A stretch of DNA of 64,000 nt, taken from the NCBI RefSeq assembly GCF_014633365.1, contig NC_068351.1, positions 26,322,366 through 26,386,365 of the forward strand, written 5' to 3'. Source of the DNA: Diospyros lotus (Eukaryota; Streptophyta; Magnoliopsida; Ericales; Ebenaceae). Both the position numbers and the translations under genes were made by a program. The notes under the pieces are model-generated. The model did not search any database, was not told where the DNA came from, and saw only the letters and a program-made list of their open reading frames with translations. Below, piece by piece: positions 1 through 11,533 of this stretch. How positions within the stretch are numbered: the stretch's first letter is position 1; every line of letters starts with the position of its first letter.

Positions 1-3000
1 GAAATTACACTTACGCCCAACAGTTCGATTTGATCTCTAATACTTTTGTTTCAACATGAAACAACCAAAAGGTTGCTCAACTAACTAAATTAAAGTGTAT
101 TCTGGGTTGTATTGACTTTTCGTAAATGAATTACGATGATTCGACTTTTGTGCCGGAATTTTAGCTGCACAAAAAACTGTTTCTGATCAGATTTTTTTCG
201 ATGTCATAATAATTGTATAGAAATTTTGTTCAGATCATATAATTTTTTTTAGATATCTTGGTTACGGAGCACTCCATACAATCGTTTCGGTAGTGATAAT
301 TGTAACAAAAGCTACGTTACACCCCTAAGCTTGTGAATATTTCAATTACACTTCCAAATAAAATTACACTTAAAACCATATGAAATTATCTTCATTCCAC
401 CATTGAAAATTTAAAAAAAAAAAAGAAATTCTTCTTCTACCAATCACGGGAAAAATGAAGAAATTACTCTTACGCCCGATTGTTCAATTCGATCGCTAAT
501 ATTTTTGTTTCAACATGAAACAACCAAAAGGTTGTTCAACTAACGAAATTAAGGCGTATTTCGATTTTTATTATAACTTTTTATAAACGATTTACGACAA
601 TTCGACTTTTGTGTAGGAATTTTAGCAGCACAAAAAACAGTTTCCGATCAGATTTTTTTTGATGTCATAACGAACTTATAGAAATTTCGGTTCAGATCAA
701 TTAATTTTTTTTTGATATCTTGGTTACAGAGCACACCGTGCAATCGATTCGATTACTCATAATTGTGCCAAAAATCACGTTAAACCCCTAATCTTGTGAA
801 TATTTCAATTACATTTCCAAATAAAATTACACATAAAATCCATATGAATTATCTTCAATCCACCTTTGAAAATTTAAAAAAAAAAAAGGAAATTTTTTTT
901 GCAACCAATCACGGGAAAAATGAAGAAATTACACTAACGCCCGACTGTTCGATTTGATCTCTAATACATTTGTTTCAACATGAAACATCCAAAAGGTTGT
1001 TCAACTAACTAAATTAAGGTGTATTCCGAGTTTTATTATAACTTTTTGTAAATGAATTACGACGATTCGACTTTTGTGCCGGAATTTTAACTGCGTAAAA
1101 AACTGTTTCCGATCAAATTTTTTTCGATGTCATAACAATCGTATAGAAATTTTGGTTTGGATCAAATAATTTTTTTTAGATATCTTGGTTACGGAGCACA
1201 CTCTGCAATCGATTTGATTACTCATAATTGTGCCAAAAATTACGTTAAACCCCTAATCTTGTAAATATTTCAATTACACTTCCAAATAAAATTACACATA
1301 AAATCCATATGAAATTATCTTCATTCCACCATTGAAAATTTAAAAAAAAAAAGAAATATTTTTTGCGACCAACCACGGGAAAAATGAAGAAATTACACTT
1401 ACACACAACTGATCGATTTGATCTCTAATACATTTGTTTCAACATCAAACAAGCAAAAGGTTGTTGAAGTAACTAAATTAAAGTGTATTCTAGGTTATAT
1501 TGATTTTTCGTAAACGAATTACGACGATTTGACTTTTGTGCCTGAATTTTAGCTGCACAAAAAACTGTTTCCGAGCAGATTCTTTTCGATGTCATAACAA
1601 TCATATAGAAATTCTAGTTCAGATCATATAATTTTTTTTAGATATCTTGGTTACGGAGCACACCCTGCAATCGATTCGGTTACTCATAATTCTTCCGAAA
1701 ATCACGTTAAACCCCTAATCTTGTGAATATTTCAATTACACTTCCAAATAAAATTACACTTAAAAACCATATGAAATTATCTTCTTTCCACCATTGAAAA
1801 TTTAAAAAAAACAAAGAAATTTTTTTTGCGACCAATCAAGGGAAAAATGAAGAAATTTCTCTTATGCCCGATTGGTCAATTTGATCGCTAATATTTTTGT
1901 TTCAACATGAAACAACCTAAAGGTTGTTCAACTAACTAAATTAAGGTGTATTCTGAGTTTTATTATAACTTTTTGTAAATGAATTACTATGAATCGACTT
2001 TTTTGCCCGAATTTTAGCTGCACAAAAATCTGTTTCCGATCAGATTTTTTTTTATGTCATAACAATCGTATAGAAATTCTTGTTCAGATCAAATAATTTT
2101 TTTTAGATATCTTGGTTATGGAGCACTCCCTGCAATCGATTCGGTTACTCATAACTGTATCGACAATCACGTTAAACCCCTAATCTTGTGAATATCTGAA
2201 TTACACTTCCTAATAAAATTACACTTAAAAATCATATGAAATTATCTTAATTCCACCATTGAAAATTTAAAAAAAACAAAAAAATTTGCTACCAATCACG
2301 GGAAAAATGATGAAATTACACATACGCCCGACTATTCGATTTGACCGCTAATACTTTTTTTCCAACCTGAAACAACTAAAAGGTTGTTCAACTTATTAAA
2401 TTAAAGTGTATTCCGTGTTGTATTGACCTTTTGCAAATGAATTATGAAAATTCAACTTTTGTGTCGGAATTTTAGCTGCACAAAAAACTATTTCTGATCA
2501 GATTTTTTTCGATGTCATAATAATCGTTTAGACATTCTAGCTCAGATTATAGAATTTTTTTTATATATCTTGGTTACGAAACACTCCCTGCAATCGATTC
2601 GGTTTGCTCATAATTGTGCCGAAAATCACGTTAAACAACAAATCTTGTGAATATTTCAATTACCCTTCCAAATAAAATTACACTTAAAAACCATATGAAA
2701 TCATCTTCATTCCACCAATAAAAATTAAAAAAAAAAAGAAATTTTTTTTTTACCAATCACGACAAAAGTGAAGAAATTAGAGTTACGCCAGATTGTTCAA
2801 TTTGAACAACGAAAAGGTTGTTTAACTCACTAAATTAAAATGTATTCTGAGTTTTATTGACTTTTTGTAAGTGAATTACGACATCCGACTTTTGTGTCAG
2901 AATTTTAGCTGTACAAAAAACTGTTTCCGATCATATTTTTTTCGATGTCAAAACAATCGTATAGAAATTCTGGTTCGGATCATATAATTTTTTTTAGATA

Positions 3001-6000
3001 TCTTGGTTACAAAGCACACCCTACAATCGATTCGATTACTCGTAATTGTGCCAAAAATCACGTTAAACCCCTAACCTTGTGAATATTTCAATTACATTTC
3101 CAAATAAAATTACACATAAAATACATATGAATTATCTTCAACCCACCATTGAAAATTTAAAAAAAAAAAAAGGAAATTTTTTTTTGCGACCAATCACTGG
3201 AAAAATGAAGAAATTACACTAACGCCCGATTGTTCAATTTGATCTCTAATACTTTTGTTTCAACATGAAACAACCAAAAGGTTGTTCAACTAACTAAATT
3301 AAGGTGTATTCTGAGTTTTATTATAACTTTTTGTAAATGAATTACGACGATTCGACTTTTGTGTCGGAATTTTAGCTGTAGAAAGAACTGTTTTCGATCA
3401 GATTTTTTTTTGATGTCATAACAATCGTATAGAAATTCTTGTTCAGATCAAATAATTTTTTTTCGATATCTTGGTTACGGAGCACTCCCTGCAATAGATT
3501 CGGTTACTCATAATTGTACCGAAAATCACGTTAAACCTAAATCTTGTGAACATCTCAATTACACTTAAAGTGTATTCTAGGTTGTATTGACTTTTCGTAA
3601 ATGAATTACGACTATTCGACTTTTGTGCCGGAGTTTTAGCTGCACAAAAAACTGTTTCCGATCAGATTTTTTTTGATGTCATAATAATTGTATAGACATT
3701 CTTGTTCAGATCATATAATTTTTTTTAGATATCTTAGTTACGGAGCACTCCCTACAATCGATTCGGTTACTCATAATTGTACAGAAATTCACATTAAACA
3801 ACCAATCTTGCGAATATTTCAATTACACTTCCAAATAAAATTACACTTCAAAACCATATGAAATTATCTTCATTCCACCATTGAAAATTTAAAAAAAAAA
3901 AAGAATTTTTTTTTTCGACCAATCACGGGAAAAATGAAGAAATTACTCTTACGCCCGATTGGTAAATTTGATCGCTAATATTTTTGTTTCAACATGAAAC
4001 AACCAAATGGTTGTTCAACTAACTGAATTAAGGTGTATTCCGAGTTTTATTATAACTTTTTGTAAATGAATTACGACGATTCGACTTTTGTGCTGGAATT
4101 TTAGCTGCACAAAAAACTGTTTCCGATCAGATTTTTTTTTATGTCATAACAATAGTATAGAAATTCTTGTTCAGATCAAATAATTTTCTTTTTTTGATAT
4201 CTTGGTTACGGAGCACTCCTTGCAATCAATTTGGTTACTCATAACTGTACCGAAAATCACGTTAAACCCCTAATCTTGTGAATATTTAAATTACACTTCC
4301 AAATAAAATTACAATTAAAAATCATATGAAATTATCTTCATTCCACCAATGAAAATTTAAGAAAAAAAAAAAAGAAAATGTTTTTGCAACCAATCACGGG
4401 AAAAATGAAGAAATTACACTTACGCCCGACAGTTCGATTTGATCTCTAATACTTTTGTTTCAACATGAAACAACCAAAAGGTTGTTCAACTGACTAAATT
4501 AAAGTGTATTCCGGGTTGTATTGACTTTTCGTAAATGAATTACGATGATTCGACTTTTGTGCCGGAGTTTTAGCTTCACAAAAAACTATTTCCGATCAGA
4601 TTTATTTCGATGTCATAATAATTGTATAGAAATGTTGTTCAGATCATATAATTTTTTTTAGATATCTTGGTTACGGACCACTCCCTAGAATCGATTCGGT
4701 TACTCATAATTGTACCGAAATTCACGTTAAACAACCAATCTTGCGAATATTTCAATTACATTTCCAAATAAAATTATACTTCAAAACCATATGAAATTAT
4801 CTTCATTCCACCATTGAAAATTTAAAAAAAAAAAAAGAAATTTTTTTTTTCGACCAATCACGGTAAAAATGAATAAATTACTCTTGAGCTCGATTGGTCA
4901 ATTTGATCGCTAATATTTTTGTTTGAACATGAAACAACCAAAAGGTTGTTCAACTAACTAAATTAAGGTGTATTCCGAGTTTTATTATAACTTTTTGTAA
5001 ATGAATTACGACGATTCGACTTTTGTGCAGGAATTTTAGCCGCACAAAAAACAGTTTCTGATCAGATTTTTTTTTATGTCATAACAATCTTATAGAAATT
5101 CTTGTTCAGATCAAATAATTTTTTTTTTTTGATATCTTGGTTACGGAGCACTCCCTGCATCCATTTGGTTACTCATAACTTTATCGAAAATCACGTTAAA
5201 CCCCTAATCTTGTGAATATTTAAATTACACTTCCAAATAAAATTACAATTAAAAATCATATGAAATTATCTTCATTCCACCAATGAAAATTTAAGAAAAA
5301 AAAAAGAAAATGTTTTTGCAACCAATCACGGGAAAAATGAAGAAATTACACTTACGCCCGACAGTTCGATTTGATCTCTAATACTTTTGTTTCAACATGA
5401 AACAACCAAAAGGTTGTTCAACTGACTAAATTAAAGTGTATTCCGGGTTGTATTGACTTTTCGTAAATGAATTACGATGATTCGACTTTTGTGCTGGAAT
5501 TTTAGTTGCACAAAAAACTGTTTCTGATTAGATTTTTTTCGATGTCATAATAATTGTATAGAAATGTTGTTCAGATCATATAATTTTTTTTAGATATCTT
5601 GGTTACGGAGCACTCCATACAATCGTTTCGGTAGTGATAATTGTAACAAAAGTTACGTTACACCCCTAAGCTTGTGAATATTTCAATTACACTTCCAAAT
5701 AAAATTACACTTAAAACCATATGAAATTATCTTCATTCCACCATTGAAAATTTTTAAAAAAAAAAAGAAATTTTTTTTCTACCAATCACAGGAAAAATGA
5801 AGAAATTATTCTTACGCCCGATTGTTCAATTCGATCGCTAATATTTTTGTTTCAACATGAAACAACCAAAAGGTTGTTCAACTAACGAAATTAAGGCGTA
5901 TTATGATTTTTATTATAACTTTTTGTAAATGATTTACGACGATTCGACTTTTGTGCAGGAATTTTAGCAGCACAAAAAACGGTTTCCGATCAGATTTTTT

Positions 6001-6620
6001 TCGATGTCATAACGATCTTATAGAAATTCCGATTCAGATCAATTAATATTTTTTTTGATATCTTGGTTACAGAGCACACCGTGCAATCGATTCGATTACT
6101 CATAATTGTGCCAAAAATCACGTTAAACCCCTAATCTTGTGAATATTTCAATTACACTTCCAAATAAAATTACACATAAAATCCATATGAATTATCTTCA
6201 ATCCACCATTGAAAATTTTTAAAAAAAAAAGGAAATTTTTTTTGCAACCAATCACGGGAAAAATGAAGAAATTACACTAACGCCCGACTGTTCGATTTGA
6301 TCTCTAATACATTTGTTTCAACATGAAACATCCAAAAGGTTGTTCAACTAACTAAATTAAGGTGTATTCCGAGTTTTATTATAACTTTTGTAAATGAATT
6401 ACGACGATTCGACTTTTGTGTCGGAATTTTAGTTGCACAAAAAACTGTTTTCGATCAGATTTTTTTTGATGTCATAACAATCGTATAGAAATTCTTGTTC
6501 TGATAAATAATTTTTTTTAGATATCTTGGTTACAGAGCACTCCCTGCAATTGATTTGGTTACTCATAACTATACCAAAAATCACGTTAGACCCTAATCTT
6601 GTGAATATCTCAATTACACT
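1..6620. repeat. Satellite array, block 1 (about 463-bp monomers)
   Basis: Tandem monomers of about 460-465 bp fill this stretch. The landmark GATATCTTGGTTACGGAGCA recurs near 256, 717, 1182, 1645, 2109, 2563, 2998, 3465, 3730, 4197, 4667, 5131, 5601, 6058 and 6520. Each full monomer has an A-tract followed by a T-tract, a GAAATTAC-TTACGCCCGA start, a double dyad (GTTTCAACATGAAAC then AACAACCAAAAGGTTGTT), and a conserved TTACGACGATTCGACTTTTGTG. One interval (3465 to 3730) is only 265 bp, a short unit. Positions 1-1080 resemble 5342-6420 at an offset of 5341 bp. Small ORFs here are not conserved between monomers, so I see no gene. Confidence 0.95.
3560..3574. repeat. Short-unit junction palindrome (representative)
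   Basis: At this site about 198 bp of the normal monomer is missing, giving a 265-bp unit. The join makes TACACTTAAAGTGTA, a perfect inverted repeat with a 1-bp spacer. The same or nearly the same join recurs near 17860, 19520, 21170, 21900, 23763, 25385, 26543, 27701, 30746, 37960 and 39155. The missing part contains the A/T tracts and both dyads. Confidence 0.85.
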
Positions 6621-6730
6621 TGATATACCCGGGAGGGCGAAATGGATCTGTGATCGAATGTGGGCCCCAATAGAAGACAAATCAAAGTCAAGGGCCAAGG
6701 AAGACCCGCTCGGCCTTGCCGGGTGGGAGC

Positions 6731-6940
6731 CCACTCAGTACAACGGAGTGGTTGAGACCACTCGGCTAGGCCGAGTGGCCGTGACCACTCGGTTGCCGAG
6801 TGGTTTTCCCCACCACTCGGCCCAACCGAGTGGGGTCCACTCGGCATGACTGAGTGGAGAGGGTCACTCGGTCATACCGAGTGATCCCTCCCCGAACTCG
6901 GCTTCACCGAGTAGTGATCACTCAGCATGACCAAGTGACC
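6731..6940. repeat. CACTCGG...CCGAGTG palindrome cluster in U3
   Basis: Several short palindromes with arms CACTCGG and CCGAGTG follow one another, roughly every 26-27 bp at first. Arms are imperfect in places (CACTCAG, CGGAGTG). The same motif forms a longer run in the 3' LTR at 17310-17438 and occurs at 16829-16895. They could bind a factor or form hairpins; neither is shown by sequence alone. Confidence 0.8.
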
Positions 6941-7065
6941 CTTCAAGATAGCCGATCCAGCCGAATCCCCCCCCCCTCGCGCCAGACGATGAGCATTGCG
7001 ATATTTCTGTAATGGGCAGCGAGATTTTCGCCGAGAAAACCGCGACGCCTCTCTCTCTCCTTCAC

Positions 7066-7073
7066 TATAAATA
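7066..7073 (+). promoter_or_regulatory. TATA box of 5' LTR
   Basis: TATAAATA follows a CT-rich run (about 7049-7062) in an otherwise GC-rich U3. It is well placed to start the genomic RNA about 30 bp downstream, leaving a long R-U5 of repeats before the PBS. Confidence 0.7.
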
Positions 7074-7209
7074 CGAAACCCACCTTCATTCCGAGGTATG
7101 CAATTTTGAGTAATCAAAGTATACTTTTCTCATTTTCTCTCGAGATTCTGACTTAAGCATCGGAGGGTTTGCGCGGGGACCCCCACCCGCGTCCTAACGG
7201 TGCTCTCAT

Positions 7210-7556
7210 TTTGTAGTCCACTCGGTCATCAAGGCCACTCGTCGCCCTCAGGTCACTCGTTCATCCGAGACCTCTCATTTTGTAGGCCACTCGGTCATCA
7301 AGGCCACTCGTCGCCCTCAGGTCACTCGTTCATCTGAGACCTCTCGTCACCCTCAGGTCACTCGTTCATCCGAGACCTCTCGTCATCCTCAGGTCACTCG
7401 TTTATCCAAGAACTCTCATCACCCTCAGGTCACTCGGTCACGGCCAGTCGTCGCCCTCAGGTCACTCGTTCATCCGAGACCTCTCGTCATCCTCAGGTCA
7501 CTCGTTCATCCGAGACCTCTCGTCATCCTCAGGTCACTCGTTCATCCAAGACCATC
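7210..7556. repeat. 36-bp tandem repeats in R/U5
   Basis: Repeats built on GTCACTCGTTCATCCGAG plus ACCTCTCGTCATCCTCAG, period 36 bp, several copies. Longer units at the left end include CACTCGGTCATCAAGG. The stretch lies downstream of the TATA box, so it should be in the transcript leader. No coding role is evident. Confidence 0.8.
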
Positions 7557-7586
7557 TGATCATCAGCTCCCCTTGGTTCCGAGACC

Positions 7587-7690
7587 TCAGCTCGCCTTGG
7601 TCACGAGATCTCAGCTCGCCTTAGTCACGAGACCCTCAGCTCGCCTTGGTCACGAGACCCTCAGCTCGCCTTGGTCACGAGACCTCAGCC
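7587..7690. repeat. 23-24-bp tandem repeats in U5
   Basis: Four to five copies of CTCAGCTCGCCTTGGTCACG followed by AGA and one or two bases. Copies differ by single bases and by one length step. They open a short frame, which I take as a by-product of the repeats. Confidence 0.8.
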
Positions 7691-7877
7691 CACCAGACTT
7701 ACCAGATCCATCAGACCATCAGATCTATCAGACCCTCAACTCTTGTAAGATCACCAGATTTGGACCTCTACTAGATCCAGTTACTCGTCAAGATTCACAT
7801 CAGTGAAGGCACGACTCCCAAAACTCTTGTGTCTCTCCTTAATTAAAAATAGATTGTTGTATTTTGGCAACAACAAT

Positions 7878-7895
7878 TGGCGCCGTCTGTGGGAA
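7878..7895 (+). promoter_or_regulatory. Primer binding site (Tat type)
   Basis: TGGCGCCGTCTGTGGGAA lies two bases after the LTR end. This is the type of PBS found in Tat/Ogre-type elements. I did not assign the tRNA with certainty. Confidence 0.85.
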
Positions 7896-7921
7896 ACGCA
7901 AGACAAAAAGTTCACTTAAGA

Positions 7922-9730
7922 ATGGCAAATACTCGGGGACACCGACGAACTCTCTCTCAAGGCGTAGAGACACGCCTGCCACCATGAAACTCTCAGCAAC
8001 AGGGAGCGCCTCCCACTATTCACAACTCTCAGCAACATCCTGCCCCTCATAACGCTCAAACGCAAGGAGGTGATCGCTCCATTTCTCTAAACCGACAGAT
8101 GGGGGATCAATCAATCCCACCTCTACTTAACATGGGCTCAGGATCACTCCCCACTGATCAAGCAGGGACCTCACGACAGCCACCACGTACGGTCCCGTGG
8201 GAAGAGTATGAAGCATTGAGACAACAACACGTTGAAGGCATGCAAGCACTACGAGACATGGCTGGTGTACTCCAAAGTATGATACCCGGAGGGACGCTGC
8301 CGGATACTCTAAAACAGTTTATGCCACCTCTTGAACCTCAACCCGAGGCGGGAGCTGATTCCTATCAAGAGGCTACTCCCGATTCACATTCACGATCTAC
8401 GCCTCCACACGAGGGTAGACCCAGATCTCCACCACCAAGAAGGATCCCTCATTCCGTGCCTCGAAAAAATGAAAACCCAAGAATGGAAAACAGGACCAGA
8501 AACCCTCAAAGGCGGAGGTATCACGAAACAGTGGCCAGTACACCAAGAAGACATGACAACCAGACGACAGCTAGTATGCATGATGACATGAAAAGAGTAG
8601 TAGAAGAGGTGCTTGAGAAGAAAAAATTAATCCCGGCAACAGAGGAGCACCAGCATAGAAAATGTCCTTTTACTGCAGATATATTAGAAAGACCTTTGCC
8701 TCAAAAATTCAAGATGCCTCAAATCACCCCCTATTCCGGCAAGGATGACCCATATGATCATGTTCAGAATTACGAGTCGCTGATGATATTGCACGGATGG
8801 GATGACGACGTGATGTGCCGAGCATTTTCCTTAACATTATCAAGACATGCTCGAACATGGTTCAACAGCCTTCCAGAAGCCTCTATTTCATCATTTGGGC
8901 AGCTTAGAACAGAATTTACCAAAGCTTTTGTGATAAACAGTCGAAGAAAGAAGGATGCCACATATTTGCTCAGCATACGACAAGGAAATAAGGAATCCTT
9001 ACGTCAATTTGTGGACAGATTTCGTAATGCTACTCTTGAAGTTTCAGACTTGCCGGCTCAGGTGGCAGTATCCGCTATGCTCCAAGGGACATGTCTCGCC
9101 TCTCTTCAAGAATCACTTTCTTTAGATCCTCCAGCATCCCTGGCCGATCTATTTGTCAGAGCAAACCGATATATCCTTCACACTGAGATTATGAGAAACG
9201 TGGCGGGGAAAGAGGATAAAGAAAGGAAAAGAAAAGAACGTGAAGGGGAAGAAGAGTTTATTCGACGACAGGAAAGGAATAGAAGACCGAATGTGCCAAA
9301 ACCTCATTTTAATCATTATACTCGGCTCTTACAACCCCGATCAACTATATTAGCTGCAGTAGAGGGAGAAGGACTTCTTAAACTACCCCACAGAGTTGAC
9401 CGCCCCATGGGAAAAAATCAGGGAGAGTATTGTAGATACCATCAAACCAGAGGGCATTCCACTGACCACTGTAGAGAATTGAAGAATCAGATTGAGATGC
9501 TCATTTGTGAGGGACACTTGCAAAGATATGTGAGACGCGAAGAAGAAGAAAACAGGGAGCCCCAGCAAAGGGGAGATAGGCGTGATGGGCATGAAAGGCC
9601 AAATCTGAGACAACAAGAGAGAAGAGGAGATCGTCGACAAGATACTCATGTAGACAATGAGCTGACTCAACAGGCCATTCACGTTATTTCAGGTGGGGAA
9701 ACCCTAGGTGGGGACACATCAGCCTCCTGA
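7922..9730 (+). CDS. gag: Gag (capsid/nucleocapsid), Tat element
   Basis: Structural protein that packages the element's RNA. The likely original start is the ATG at 7922, 46 bp after the LTR. A TGA at 7985 splits off the first 21 codons, leaving an open frame of 543 codons from 8099. The N-terminal third is proline- and arginine-rich. The retrotransposon Gag core is near 8700-9190, including ARTWFNSLP and a conserved RQGNKESLRQFV. A highly charged Lys/Arg/Glu stretch follows at about 9200-9290. A CX2HX4HX4C knuckle-like motif starting CRYHQTRGH lies near 9431-9475, atypical against the usual CCHC but common in this group. The frame ends at a TGA (9728), possibly a CGA changed by C-to-T, and protease continues in the same frame. 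Confident as Gag; the start choice rests on frame agreement. Confidence 0.9.
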
Positions 9731-10402
9731 AAAGCATACGCCCGTCAAGCCTACCAAGTTAACTCAGTAATGGAAGTAAGAGATGATGAAGAGCCAATCA
9801 CCTTCGCCCCAACCGATCGGGGTGATGTAATACTCCCACATGATGATCCCATGGTTATTTCAGCAGTCGTAGCCAAGCACCCTATCAGTAGAATTCTGGT
9901 AGATAGTGGCAGTTTTGTCAACCTGATCTATTGGAACTGTTTTGAACAAATGCATTTATCTCACGACCGGCTGAAGAAAGTATCCTCACCTCTATATAGT
10001 TTCACTGGAGAAGCAGTTCCAGTTGCAGGATCAATTCAGCTGCCTATCACATTAGGTGTGGACCCCCAACTCGTAACTCGACAAGCAAATTTCATGGTGG
10101 TTAAAACCTCCTCGGCAGCGTATAATATGATCTTAGGACGCCCGTTACTCAATGATCTAAGGGCCGTGGTATCCTCGTGCTATTTATTGATGAAATTCCC
10201 CACACCCGCCGGAGTAGGACAAGTTCGAGGAGATCAAAAGAAAGCCCGAACTTGCTATGTGTCATCCACAAAAGGGAAAAGAGCTGAAGAAACCTTATCC
10301 ATAGCTGAGAAAGCCATACATAAATCCTTGGAAGAAGGAGCCGCACGTAAACCTCAACCTGTTGAGGAATTAGAAACAGTACATCTAAGTGAATCAGATT
10401 AA
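9731..10402 (+). CDS. pro: Aspartic protease region, Tat element
   Basis: Retroviral-type aspartic protease that would cut the polyprotein. The active-site triad plus Ser, DSGS, is at 9902-9913, followed by a hydrophobic strand. The later ILGRPLLN (near 10131-10154) is the conserved second motif of these proteases. An ATG at 9770 opens the frame, but the sequence is open in frame from the TGA at 9728, so the ATG may not be a real start. A linker rich in Glu and Lys leads to TAA at 10400-10402, one C-to-T step from CAA, exactly before the RT. The two catalytic motifs are intact. Confidence 0.88.
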   Translation, partial: KAYARQAYQVNSVMEVRDDEEPITFAPTDRGDVILPHDDPMVISAVVAKHPISRILVDSGSFVNLIYWNCFEQMHLSHDRLKKVSSPLYSFTGEAVPVAGSIQLPITLGVDPQLVTRQANFMVVKTSSAAYNMILGRPLLNDLRAVVSSCYLLMKFPTPAGVGQVRGDQKKARTCYVSSTKGKRAEETLSIAEKAIHKSLEEGAARKPQPVEELETVHLSESD

Positions 10403-11533
10403 GAGAAAATAGTGTATGTGGGATCCCAGCTTCCGGAGCATACGAAAGAAGAAATTGCAAGATGCCTGGGAGAAAATTCAGACGTATTTGCTTGGAAACC
10501 GGAAGATATGCCAGGAATCAGTCCAGAAGTAATATGTCACCACTTGAATGTGGACCCCCAATTCAAGCTGGTCCGACAAAAGAAGCGAAACATTGCCCCT
10601 GATAGACTACACGCATTAGAAGAAGAAGTTGACAAATTGTTAAAAGCGGGCTTCATTCGAGAGGTATTATATCCAGACTGGTTGGCCAATGTTGTTATGC
10701 TCCCAAAACCTAATGGAAAATGGTGTGTTTGTGTGGATTTCACCAATCTCAATAAGGCATGCCCCAAAGACTCATACCCGCTACCACGGATCGACCGTCT
10801 TGTGGACGAAACGTCTGGATACCAATTTCTGAGCTTTCTGGATGCCTTCTCAGGGTACCACCAAATAATGATGTACCCCCCGGACCAGGAGAAGACGTTA
10901 TTCATCACTGAAAAGGGAACATATTTCTACCAAGTCATGCCTTTTGGACTCAAGAACGTTGGAGCCACTTATCAACGCATGGTGAACAAAGTCTTTAAAA
11001 AACTGCTGGGCGACACGATGGAAGCATATGTTGACGACATGATTGTGAAAAGTCAAAAGGACGAATCCCATGTAGAAAAACTAGCGCAAGTGCTGGGAGT
11101 CTTTAGACAATACAAGATGTGGTTAAATCCAACAAAGTGTGCCTTTGGCGTACAGTCTGGAAAAATCTTGGGATACATGATCACGCAAAGAGGAATCGAG
11201 GCAAACCCTGAGAAAATACAGGCAATATTGGACATGGAACCACCAGCATCAACTAAGGAAGTCCAGCAATTGACAGGGCGAATGGCAGCTCTTGGACGTT
11301 TTCTCTCCAAGTCAGCCGAAAGAGAGTTACCCTTCTTACGAACATTAAGAGCGGGAAAAAAGTTTGAGTGGACAGAGCAGTGCCAAAAGTCATTTGAAGC
11401 ATTAAAGGAGTATTTGAAAGAAGTTCCCCTATTAACACGACCAGAAACTGGAGAGACATTGTACTTATACTTGGGGATAAGTGATGAAGCCATAAGTGCA
11501 GTATTAATCAGAAAAGAAGGACAAGTGGATTGA
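10403..11533 (+). CDS. rt: Reverse transcriptase, Tat element
   Basis: RNA-dependent DNA polymerase. It continues the frame after the TAA at 10400, with no ATG at its beginning. Visible motifs are a conserved LPKPNGKWCVCVDFTNLNKA (near 10700-10760), the FLDAF catalytic block (about 10836-10850), PFGLKN (near 10940), and the YVDD active site at 11027-11038. A thumb/connection region and the start of RNase H follow, with ETLYLYL near 11450. A TGA at 11531-11533 (CGA by one transition) cuts inside the RNase H. All three RT catalytic aspartates appear present. Confidence 0.93.
   Translation, partial: EKIVYVGSQLPEHTKEEIARCLGENSDVFAWKPEDMPGISPEVICHHLNVDPQFKLVRQKKRNIAPDRLHALEEEVDKLLKAGFIREVLYPDWLANVVMLPKPNGKWCVCVDFTNLNKACPKDSYPLPRIDRLVDETSGYQFLSFLDAFSGYHQIMMYPPDQEKTLFITEKGTYFYQVMPFGLKNVGATYQRMVNKVFKKLLGDTMEAYVDDMIVKSQKDESHVEKLAQVLGVFRQYKMWLNPTKCAFGVQSGKILGYMITQRGIEANPEKIQAILDMEPPASTKEVQQLTGRMAALGRFLSKSAERELPFLRTLRAGKKFEWTEQCQKSFEALKEYLKEVPLLTRPETGETLYLYLGISDEAISAVLIRKEGQVD

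Larger units (their letters stand above)
6621..7875 (+). repeat. 5' LTR of the Tat element
   Basis: It starts TGATATACCCGGGAGGGCG, repeated with few changes at 17200, and ends in CA just before the PBS. It is about 1255 bp long, with a U3 rich in CACTCGG/CCGAGTG palindromes, a TATA box at 7066, and two tandem arrays downstream of it. The exact 3' edge is inferred from the PBS position because the 3' LTR is too short to align there. Confidence 0.88.

Noticed and set aside
1070..1090. CENP-B-box-like site in TTCGACTTTTGTGCCGGA
   Set aside because: After TTCG the spacing and the fixed A and CGGG positions of the box do not match.
1..6620. CRISPR-like regular repeats
   Set aside because: Units are about 463 bp and contiguous with no unique spacers, in a plant-type context.
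6526..7117. ORFs across the LTR/satellite edge and in U3
   Set aside because: They run through palindromic repeats and across an insertion border; no protein motif.
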